Origin: Verrucomicrobiota bacterium | GTDB lineage: Bacteria; Verrucomicrobiota; Verrucomicrobiia; Chthoniobacterales; UBA10450 | Direction: 5' to 3' | Assembly: GCA_003219175.1 (NCBI GenBank) | Contig: QHPU01000043.1 | Span: forward strand, 1 to 51,779 | DNA: 51,779 nucleotides | Shown: piece after piece, positions 45,722 through 51,779 of the stretch | Numbering within the stretch: the stretch's first letter is position 1 | Layout of the letters: every line of letters starts with the position of its first letter | Notes under the pieces: generated by a model | Database searches by the model: none | What the model was told of the DNA's origin: nothing | Seen by the model: only the letters and a program-made list of their open reading frames with translations | Made by a program: the position numbers and the translations under genes

Positions 45722-47521
45722 CTACAGTAGCGTTTCCAGTTCGCTCAAACGTGTCTCAAATAAAGCGATCGTGCGCTGGATCGGCTCAGTGGCCGTCATA
45801 TCGACCCCGGCATTGCGCAATGTTTCCAGCGGGAACTTCGATCCGCCCGATTTAAGAAAGCCAAGATAATTTTCAACTGCGTGCGATTCGTTGTTGAGGA
45901 CCCGCTGGGAGAGGGCCACGGCAGCGGAGAGTCCGGTGGCGTATTTGTAAACGTAGAAGGCGCTATAAAAATGCGGAATTCGCAAACATTCGAGTTCCAG
46001 CGCGGTATCGATAACAACGACATCGCCAAAATAGGCATCGAGTAATTCGCGATACTTGCTCTTGAAAACGTCGAGCGTCAGGGCGCCCCCGGCTTCTTCG
46101 ATGGCATGAATCAGTTTCTCGAACTCGGCGAACATGGTTTGGCGATAAAGCGTCCCGCGAATGTCATCGATCTGCCGGTTGATGATGTAGGCGCGCATTT
46201 TCGGGTCGCTCGTTTGTTGCAACAGGAAATGGGTGAGGAGTTCTTCGTTAAAAGTGCTCGCAACTTCGGCTAGAAAGATTGGGTAATCGTAATCCTGAAA
46301 GAGCTGCGATCTGGCGGCGAACCAGGAGTGCATGGAGTGCCCGGCCTCGTGCGCCAGCGTATAAACGTCGGCGAACACGTCTTCCTTATAATTCATCAGG
46401 ATATACGGCGACGCGTGGTAGCTGCTGGAGGAGAAGGCGCCACTGCGTTTTCCCTTCGTCTCGTAGCGATCGCACCAACGGCCGTACAAGCCACCGGCCA
46501 GCGCATGGGTGTAATCATGGCCGAGTGGCGCAAGCGATGCGATGACCTTGTCGATTGCTTCCTCGAAAGGGATGTGGGTTTCGATTTCTTGAACGAGCGG
46601 GACGTAGGTGTCGTAGGAATGAAGCTGGTCGAGGCCGAGGACCCGCCGCCTTAGCCGATAATACCGCAGCAGCGCCGGAATGCCTTCGCGCACGGCCTTG
46701 ATCAGGCCATCATAAACTGCAACCGGCACATCATCTTTGAACAACGATGCTTCCAGCGCGCTGGGAAAGTTTCGGGCCCGCGCGCGAAAGGTGTCTGCTT
46801 TCACTGAGTACGAAAGAGCGGATGCGAGAGTAAACCGATGATCCTGGAATTCGTCGTAGAATTGCTTGAAAGTACGCTCTCTCAGGCCACGATCGCGTTT
46901 CAATAGGAACGAACTGTAGGTGCTTTGGGTGAGCGGCTTCTCGCTACCATCAATGTCAATCAGCGCCCCGAATTTCATGTCCACATTCGTCAACTGCGAG
47001 AAGGCGTCGTCGTAACCATCGAGGGCAGCGGCGCCGAGGGCGAGGAGGCGTTCCTCACGCTCGCCCAAGATATGCGGCCGCATCCGGCGAATTTTGTGGA
47101 GCGCAATCTTCCAATCTTTCAAGGCGGGATCGGCGATGAATTGTTGCCAGCGTCCGTCGTCAATCGCCTGAATTTCCGGCACGACAAAAGCGGAAGCTTC
47201 CGCCAGTTTCGTCATTAGATTCTGCAACTGTCCGAAACGCGCGAGATAATCGTTGTTCGCGCTGTCTTCCGCCAGTTGCAGCGAAGCAAAGTGATAAACG
47301 CGCTCGGTTTTCAAATCGAGCCGTTTTTCAAACTCGAGCACTTCTGCCAGAGTTTTTGCCGATTCTCCGACACGGCCCTTCCACTCCACAATTCTGGGAT
47401 ACGTCCGCGTGATCCACTCTACGTCCTCGTTCCACTTGCTCACGTCGACGAACAAATGACTCAGGTCCCACTTGTCGGAGTCCGGGATATCAGCGCGTGT
47501 TGGTATTTTGTTTTCTTCCAT
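45722..47521 (-). CDS. pepF: Oligoendopeptidase F (M3 metallopeptidase)
   Basis: This is a 599-residue cytoplasmic peptidase, the normal length for PepF. The zinc motif HEAGHSMHSWFA is at about residue 390, and the family regions WDLSHLFVD at the start, FHSYDTYVPLV-like HSYDTYVPLVQEIE, MNYKEDVFADVYTLAHE and HFYSAFYVYKYATGLSAAVALS are all present. It cleaves short peptides in protein turnover and recycling. ATG 47521 is the start. The TPR gene follows on the same strand after six bases and a ThuA-like gene precedes it with a 15-bp gap. Confidence 0.95.
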   Translation of the reverse strand: MEENKIPTRADIPDSDKWDLSHLFVDVSKWNEDVEWITRTYPRIVEWKGRVGESAKTLAEVLEFEKRLDLKTERVYHFASLQLAEDSANNDYLARFGQLQNLMTKLAEASAFVVPEIQAIDDGRWQQFIADPALKDWKIALHKIRRMRPHILGEREERLLALGAAALDGYDDAFSQLTNVDMKFGALIDIDGSEKPLTQSTYSSFLLKRDRGLRERTFKQFYDEFQDHRFTLASALSYSVKADTFRARARNFPSALEASLFKDDVPVAVYDGLIKAVREGIPALLRYYRLRRRVLGLDQLHSYDTYVPLVQEIETHIPFEEAIDKVIASLAPLGHDYTHALAGGLYGRWCDRYETKGKRSGAFSSSSYHASPYILMNYKEDVFADVYTLAHEAGHSMHSWFAARSQLFQDYDYPIFLAEVASTFNEELLTHFLLQQTSDPKMRAYIINRQIDDIRGTLYRQTMFAEFEKLIHAIEEAGGALTLDVFKSKYRELLDAYFGDVVVIDTALELECLRIPHFYSAFYVYKYATGLSAAVALSQRVLNNESHAVENYLGFLKSGGSKFPLETLRNAGVDMTATEPIQRTIALFETRLSELETLL

Positions 47522-47536
47522 AAATACCCCGACGAC

Positions 47537-48322
47537 CTAGCGAAGGCCGGCTTCGCCTTTCTTGTGAATGGACGGGCCTTTCATCGTGATTTTTTCCGGC
47601 GCGTCCTCGACCTCGATACGTGGGCAGCTATCGATCCATTTCACGCCGTCCCCCACGGCCCAGTGCACCGCATTCCGCAAAACGAGGCGGACATTCTTAT
47701 TATAATAGATTGGATAGGCTTCGTGGCCGGGCCGGAAGTAGAAGATTTTGCCGTTGCCGCGTTTCCAGGTGCAACCGGAGCGAAAGACTTCGCCGCCTTC
47801 AAACCAGGAAATGAAAACAATTTCCTCGGGTGTCGGTACGGCGAATGGTTCGCCATACATCTCCACGTTCTCGATTTCGAAATAGCGATCAATCCCACGC
47901 GCGATCGGATGCGCCGGGTTGCAGACCCAAAGCCGTTCCTTTTCGCCTGCTTCGCGCCAGGCGATTGAGCAGCTTGTGCCCATCAAACGCATGAACGGTT
48001 TCGAGTAATGCGATGAATGCAGCGCGATGAACCCCATACCCTGCCAAACTCGCGCCAGCACACGCTCGACTACTTCGTCAGCGACTTTGCCGTGGGCAGC
48101 ATGTCCCCACCAGACAAGGACATCGGTGTTTTCGAGAATGTCGGCGGTTAATCCGTGTTCCGGATCGTGCAGTGTTGCCGTCCGCACTTCGCAGTCGCCG
48201 TCTTCTGAAATGGCGTCAGCAATGGTGCGGTGCATTCCATCGGGGTAAATTTCAGCGACGATTGGGTTCTCCCGCTCGTGCATGTTTTCGCCCCAGACCG
48301 TGACACGTATTTGTGTAGTCAT
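47537..48322 (-). CDS. ThuA-like (trehalose utilisation) domain protein
   Basis: This is a 261-residue protein from ATG 48322 ([22 protein letters not shown]). The ThuA/glutamine-amidotransferase-like fold is shown by [71 protein letters not shown] and [35 protein letters not shown]. These proteins are associated with sugar metabolism (ThuA of Sinorhizobium in trehalose use), and the enzymatic reaction is not established here. It is likely the first gene of a pepF operon. An alternative upstream start at 48367 would add 15 residues without family similarity. Confidence 0.9.
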   Translation of the reverse strand: MTTQIRVTVWGENMHERENPIVAEIYPDGMHRTIADAISEDGDCEVRTATLHDPEHGLTADILENTDVLVWWGHAAHGKVADEVVERVLARVWQGMGFIALHSSHYSKPFMRLMGTSCSIAWREAGEKERLWVCNPAHPIARGIDRYFEIENVEMYGEPFAVPTPEEIVFISWFEGGEVFRSGCTWKRGNGKIFYFRPGHEAYPIYYNKNVRLVLRNAVHWAVGDGVKWIDSCPRIEVEDAPEKITMKGPSIHKKGEAGLR

Positions 48323-48379
48323 CACAGCAATACTCGCACAAAGTCCACAGCGCACGCAAAGGAACACGAATCTTCATCA

Positions 48380-49054
48380 TCATTGCGATCTCTGTGAACT
48401 TTGTCTGAGATTTCTGATTGCGCGGTGTTGGGCGACCTTCTTCATCGCCCGCATGAGCAGCTCCCGGCCCGGCGAAATTTTGTGCCAGGGTGATACGCCG
48501 CTCGGGTGCGGCAATGGGATCAAATCGAAATTCACATCCCCACGGCTAACGAGAAATGAACGACCAATGACAGCATCGAGTTTCTCGCACTCAATAAATT
48601 GTGCAATCGCGAGCCGGCCAACGGGAATGACAAGATGCGGTCGCAGAATTTCGAATTCGGCCTCCATCCAACCGGAGCAATTCCGAATTTCATCCATTGC
48701 AGGCATTCGGTCACTTCCGCCAGCGGCTCTGCCGGGGAAACAGCGAATGACAGCAGCAAAATAAATGCGCTCGCGCATTGTTGCTTCGTCCAAATCGCAA
48801 AATTCTTCGAACCAACGGAACAGGGTTTTGCCAGCGGTGTGGGCAAACGGGCGCTTCAACGTCGGTTCGCGCACGCCAGGCGCCTGACCGATTATCATCA
48901 CCTTGCTAACGATTGCCCCACCGGACACGGGCGGGGGAATCACCCGCGGACAACGCCGGCACCAGCGGAAATAGGCGACATGATTCTGCAATAACATTCG
49001 CCGCTCAGACTTCCGCATCTCGGGGAGAATGCGGTTGGGTTGTGTGCGGTTCAA
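48380..49054 (-). CDS. Uracil-DNA glycosylase, family 4/5-like iron-sulfur type
   Basis: This is a 224-residue DNA repair enzyme that would remove uracil from DNA. Four cysteines, C32, C35, C105 and C126, are placed as for the 4Fe-4S cluster of family 4/5 enzymes (CRRCPR early, RCFPG and RNCSGW later). The active-site loop IIGQAPGVREPTLKRPFAHTAGKTLFRWF resembles GEAPG..E...G.PF.G.AG, and the C-terminal PHPSGVSPW is the HPS motif that contacts DNA. GQAPG fits a family 4/5-type enzyme. The DUF2905 gene lies just upstream on the same strand with a seven-base gap. Confidence 0.9.
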   Translation of the reverse strand: MNRTQPNRILPEMRKSERRMLLQNHVAYFRWCRRCPRVIPPPVSGGAIVSKVMIIGQAPGVREPTLKRPFAHTAGKTLFRWFEEFCDLDEATMRERIYFAAVIRCFPGRAAGGSDRMPAMDEIRNCSGWMEAEFEILRPHLVIPVGRLAIAQFIECEKLDAVIGRSFLVSRGDVNFDLIPLPHPSGVSPWHKISPGRELLMRAMKKVAQHRAIRNLRQSSQRSQ

Positions 49055-49061
49055 TCGCCGA

Positions 49062-49274
49062 TTACCTGCGAAAGAGCGAAAAGATCAAACTCAGCACGAT
49101 GCTGATGATGATGCAGGTAACGACTGGGAAATAGAAAGCGCTGTTTCCTCGTTCGATCCGGACGTCGCCGGGCAGACGTCCCAGCCAACCCGCCCCGATG
49201 CCAGTCCAAAGCAGAATGCCAAGAATGACAATCACGAAGCCAACAATGACGAGCAATTTTCCGAGCTCAGGCAC
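49062..49274 (-). CDS. DUF2905 small membrane protein
   Basis: This is a 70-residue protein with two membrane helices (about 6-23 and 47-67) and a short conserved hairpin between them: GWLGRLPGDVRIERGNSAFYFPVVTCIIISIVLSL. The GRLPGDIRIE..N..FYFPI pattern is the DUF2905 signature. Function unknown. It is probably co-transcribed with the uracil-DNA glycosylase; its ATG at 49274 has a purine-rich upstream GAGCTCGG on the minus strand but no clear Shine-Dalgarno. Confidence 0.9.
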   Translation of the reverse strand: MPELGKLLVIVGFVIVILGILLWTGIGAGWLGRLPGDVRIERGNSAFYFPVVTCIIISIVLSLIFSLFRR

Positions 49275-49310
49275 AGCTTAATTTTGCATGAAACATCTGA
49301 TAGGGCGAGA

Positions 49311-49325
49311 CTCGGCGGAGCCGAG
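49311..49325. repeat. Small hairpin CTCGGC-GGA-GCCGAG
   Basis: A perfect six-bp stem with a three-base loop, 14 bases into the AT-poor gap between DUF2905 and the dnaJ-like gene. The 20-bp dispersed repeat lies 37 bases downstream. Confidence 0.55.
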
Positions 49326-49361
49326 CTGATCCGTGCTTAATAGTGGCTCGGCGGGATCTCT

Positions 49362-49381
49362 CGGTCCGAGCCGGACTGGCG
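49362..49381. repeat. 20-bp dispersed repeat, copy 2
   Basis: Exact second copy of CGGTCCGAGCCGGACTGGCG (first at 3348). It lies 75 bp before the dnaJ-like start. Confidence 0.6.
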
Positions 49382-49455
49382 GGTGCGCTCGGGATGATCG
49401 GGTATGGTTGCACAGAAAGTTGCGAATGCGAACGCCGCGATGACATTCAAATGCG

Positions 49456-50418
49456 ATGGCCGTGCAATTTCGTGATTATTACGAGACGCTCGGCGTGTCG
49501 AAAACCGCGAGCGAAGACGAGATCCGGTCTGCCTTTCGTAAACTCGCCCGCAAATACCATCCGGATGTGGCCAAGGATAAAAAGACAGCGGAGGAAAAAT
49601 TTAAGCAGATCAATGAAGCCTACGAAGTTCTAAGCGATCCGGAGAAACGCCGAAAATACGACCAGTTGGGCGAGAATTGGAATCAACCTGGCGGATTTCA
49701 GCCACCACCGCAATGGGGCGGCGGACAACCAGGCGGTTTTCGCTGGGGCGGCGGTGAGGACGGCGGTGTCGAGTTTGAATTTGGCGGCACCGGTTTCAGC
49801 GATTTCTTTGAAGCCTTTTTTGGTGGTGGCCGGGGTCGATCGGCTTTCGGAGGGTTCGGACAGCGCGGCGCCATGACGGAACGCGGCCACGATGTCGAAG
49901 CCGATATCATGGTGACGCTGGAGGAAGCATTGCATGGTTCGACGCGACCGGTTTCTTTGCGACGCGCTGGTTCGAAGAAGACCGAAACGTATCAGGTAAA
50001 AATTCCCCGCGGTGTGCGTGAAGGGCAACGCATTCGTCTCGCGGGCCAGGGCGAAGCGGGCGAGGGCGGCGGGAAAAGCGGAGACTTGTTTTTGCGCGTG
50101 CGTCTGGCGCGACACCCGGATTTTTCGGTGGAAGGTAGCGATCTCGTGCATGAGGTGAAAATCGCTCCATGGCAAGCGGTGCTGGGCGATCAGCTGATTG
50201 TGCCGACTTTGGAAGGGAATGCGCGTCTGAAATTGCCGCCGGGGACGCAAGGCGGACAACGTTTTCGCTTACGCGAGCGCGGGTTGCCCGGTGTTTCCGG
50301 TCAACGCGGCGACTTGTATGTGGTAGCGCAAATTGCGCTGCCGAAAAAACTAACTGAACGCGAACGAGAAATCTGGGAACAACTTGCGCGGTTGCATGGC
50401 AGCGAGAAATCCGCTTAA
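49456..50418 (+). CDS. CbpA-like DnaJ protein (J domain, no zinc finger)
   Basis: This is a 320-residue co-chaperone. J domain residues 5-70 (DYYETLGVSKTASEDEIRSAFRKLARKYHPDVAKDK, HPD at 35-37) are followed by a Gly/Phe-rich linker at about 75-130 (PGGFQPPPQWGGGQPGGFRWGGG), and a two-lobe C-terminal substrate-binding domain from about 155 (DIMVTLEEALHGSTRPVSLR, VKIPRGVREGQRIRLAGQGEAG, LPPGTQGGQRFRLRERGLPG). No CxxCxGxG zinc motifs are present, so it is DnaJ class B/CbpA type. It would stimulate DnaK. The start is ATG 49456, MAVQFRDYYE. rpiB follows after eight bases. Confidence 0.95.
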   Translation: MAVQFRDYYETLGVSKTASEDEIRSAFRKLARKYHPDVAKDKKTAEEKFKQINEAYEVLSDPEKRRKYDQLGENWNQPGGFQPPPQWGGGQPGGFRWGGGEDGGVEFEFGGTGFSDFFEAFFGGGRGRSAFGGFGQRGAMTERGHDVEADIMVTLEEALHGSTRPVSLRRAGSKKTETYQVKIPRGVREGQRIRLAGQGEAGEGGGKSGDLFLRVRLARHPDFSVEGSDLVHEVKIAPWQAVLGDQLIVPTLEGNARLKLPPGTQGGQRFRLRERGLPGVSGQRGDLYVVAQIALPKKLTEREREIWEQLARLHGSEKSA

Positions 50419-50426
50419 ACAGGGCA

Positions 50427-50861
50427 ATGAACATTTCGCTCGGATCCGATCACGCCGGTTTCAAATTAAAGGAAAAGGTGAAAGCCTTGCTCGGGGAACT
50501 GGGACATAAGGTGAAAGACGTCGGAACTTTTGCCGCGGACCCACCGGTAGACTATCCATTGTTCATTCGGCCGGCAGCGGAAGCAGTCGCGCGAGGCGAG
50601 TGCGACCGTGGAATCGTTTTCGGCGGCTCGGGGAATGGCGAAGCGATGGCGGCGAACAAAGTGCATGGTGTGCGTTGCGCGTTATGCTGGAGTTTGGAAA
50701 GCGCGCGACTCTCGCGTCAGCACAACGACGCCAACGTGCTTTCGCTCGGTGAACGATTGATCGAGGAAAGCCTCGCGCTGGAAATTGTGCGGACGTGGTT
50801 GACAACAGACTTCGAAGGCGGGCGGCACGAGCCGCGCGTTGCGATGCTAAACGCGATGTGA
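50427..50861 (+). CDS. rpiB: Ribose-5-phosphate isomerase B, Glu-type active site
   Basis: This is a 144-residue enzyme that interconverts ribulose-5-phosphate and ribose-5-phosphate. LGSDHAGFKLKEKV is the diagnostic start. The active-site loop is GIVFGGSGNGEAMAANKVHGVRCALCW with E72, whereas E. coli-type RpiB has CGTGIG with a catalytic cysteine. The Glu form is the one known in Mycobacterium tuberculosis RpiB, where glutamate is the base. The start is ATG 50427, eight bases after the dnaJ-like gene. Its stop abuts the convergent UbiA gene with no gap. Confidence 0.94.
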   Translation: MNISLGSDHAGFKLKEKVKALLGELGHKVKDVGTFAADPPVDYPLFIRPAAEAVARGECDRGIVFGGSGNGEAMAANKVHGVRCALCWSLESARLSRQHNDANVLSLGERLIEESLALEIVRTWLTTDFEGGRHEPRVAMLNAM

Positions 50862-51752
50862 TCACAGTAGCCGATCGACGCAGACGGCTGCGAGAAAGAC
50901 CCCGCTCACAAATGCATTCGAATTGAAAAAGGCGCGGTTAATCGAAGTAACGTCGTTGAGCGCGCGAGCGCTGCGGTGCTCGTAGAGGAGCGCCGCTGCG
51001 ATTGGCACCATTGAGGCAAAGTAAACTGTACCAAGCTTCGCGACTATCCCGAAAACAATTAGTGCCAGCAGCATTAAAAGATGGAGAAACTGCGCGACCC
51101 GGAGAGTGGCGCCGAGACCGAGCCGAACGACCAGCGAATGCAAGCCTTCTTGGCGATCGAAATCGTAATCTTGCGTCGCGTAAATCAAATCAAACCCGCT
51201 GACCCAGCAGACGACGCCGAAGGAAAGAATCAGCGGCGGTAATTGGATGCGACCGGTTTGCGCAATCCAGGCGGCGACCGGCGCAATACCAAGCGCGAAG
51301 CCGAGAAAGAAATGTGTCGCGTCAGTGAAATGTTTGGTGAGCGAGTAGAAAAGAATGGAACCGAGCGCCACGGGTGAAAGCACGAAAGTGATGCGATTGA
51401 TGTTTGCCGCAAAGAAAACAAACGACGCGCTGCTAAGAACAAGCGAAATCAACACCACGGGCTTGGTCGCGAGAAGATACCGGGTCGCTGTCCTCGGATT
51501 GCGCTGATCGATTTCCCAATCGACCAAACGGTTGAAGAGCATTGCCGCGGTTCGAGCAGTGACCATGCATGCCAAGACCAAAAGCAAGATTTTGAGATCG
51601 GGTCGTCCATTCGCCGCTACAACCAGCGCTGCAAGAGCAAAAGGCAGCGCAAAAATCGTATGGGAAAACCGGATCAGCCGAAGGAAGCGTGCGACCGCGC
51701 TGCCGCGATTTTGGGCGACTGCGAAATTGTGAAGCACTTCCTGCTCGTTCAT
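50862..51752 (-). CDS. UbiA-family prenyltransferase, probably for menaquinone
   Basis: This is a 296-residue inner-membrane protein with about eight helices. First acidic motif NRLVDWEIDQRNPRTATR (D-x-x-x-D), and later ATQDYDFDRQEGLHSLVVRLG, the second DxxxD region. These features fit UbiA/4-hydroxybenzoate-type prenyltransferases; the N-R-x-x-D-x-x-I-D-x-x-N-P-R-T-A pattern resembles the futalosine-pathway MqnP group, so menaquinone biosynthesis is the likely role, inferred. The gene starts at ATG 51752, with only 27 bases of window remaining upstream. The 3' end abuts rpiB tail to tail. Confidence 0.9.
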   Translation of the reverse strand: MNEQEVLHNFAVAQNRGSAVARFLRLIRFSHTIFALPFALAALVVAANGRPDLKILLLVLACMVTARTAAMLFNRLVDWEIDQRNPRTATRYLLATKPVVLISLVLSSASFVFFAANINRITFVLSPVALGSILFYSLTKHFTDATHFFLGFALGIAPVAAWIAQTGRIQLPPLILSFGVVCWVSGFDLIYATQDYDFDRQEGLHSLVVRLGLGATLRVAQFLHLLMLLALIVFGIVAKLGTVYFASMVPIAAALLYEHRSARALNDVTSINRAFFNSNAFVSGVFLAAVCVDRLL

Positions 51753-51779
51753 GAAGGAAGTAATGACGCGAGTCGCTCA

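Overview
The window looks like chromosomal DNA of a Verrucomicrobiota bacterium, most likely a soil member of the Chthoniobacterales/Spartobacteria. No rRNA is present, so this is inference. It rests on a moderately GC-rich genome with many intergenic hairpin repeats, a DUF5069 gene, a RAYT transposase flanked by REP-like repeats, a UbiA-type prenyltransferase and a large tandem set of MacB/FtsX 'ADOP' permeases.

Layout. Positions 1-5.7 kb hold the 3' part of pyruvate kinase, a RAYT gene between two direct copies of an inverted-REP element, a primary-type sigma-70 factor (minus strand), a ComM/YifB AAA ATPase and a small sulfotransferase-like gene. Positions 5.7-13 kb hold a HAF-repeat envelope protein, a MocR/GntR-aminotransferase regulator divergent from a DUF5069 gene, a serine hydrolase, an unrecognised secreted protein and an APC permease. 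Positions 13.3-16.1 kb encode an NtrC-type sigma-54 response regulator and an NtrY-like histidine kinase.

The centrepiece is 16.7-40.8 kb, one unbroken plus-strand run of 14 genes. It contains a small one-TM protein, a MacA-like adaptor, two MacB-type ATPases, eight full-length ADOP permeases, a small secreted protein and a DUF4097-like surface protein. Most gaps are short or the genes overlap; the one sizeable gap (133 bp) falls before the fifth permease. A full-consensus sigma-54 promoter (TGGCACG-N4-TTGC) lies 79 bp before the first gene, with an inverted repeat about 100 bp further upstream that could be an enhancer site. The kinase-regulator pair therefore probably switches on this export/envelope-remodelling cluster through RpoN. 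Between kinase and promoter lies a broken repeat-domain gene whose N-terminal fragment is inverted relative to its C-terminal fragment.

Positions 41-51.8 kb are mainly housekeeping and small conserved genes: yajQ, hpt-moaD-hypothetical (minus), yjbQ, a second serine hydrolase, a TPR protein with oligoendopeptidase F, a ThuA-like protein, a family 4-type uracil-DNA glycosylase, DUF2905, a CbpA-like DnaJ protein with rpiB, and a UbiA prenyltransferase. Several dispersed hairpin repeats sit between genes. I saw no tRNA, rRNA, CRISPR array, prophage or intact insertion sequence other than the RAYT locus.
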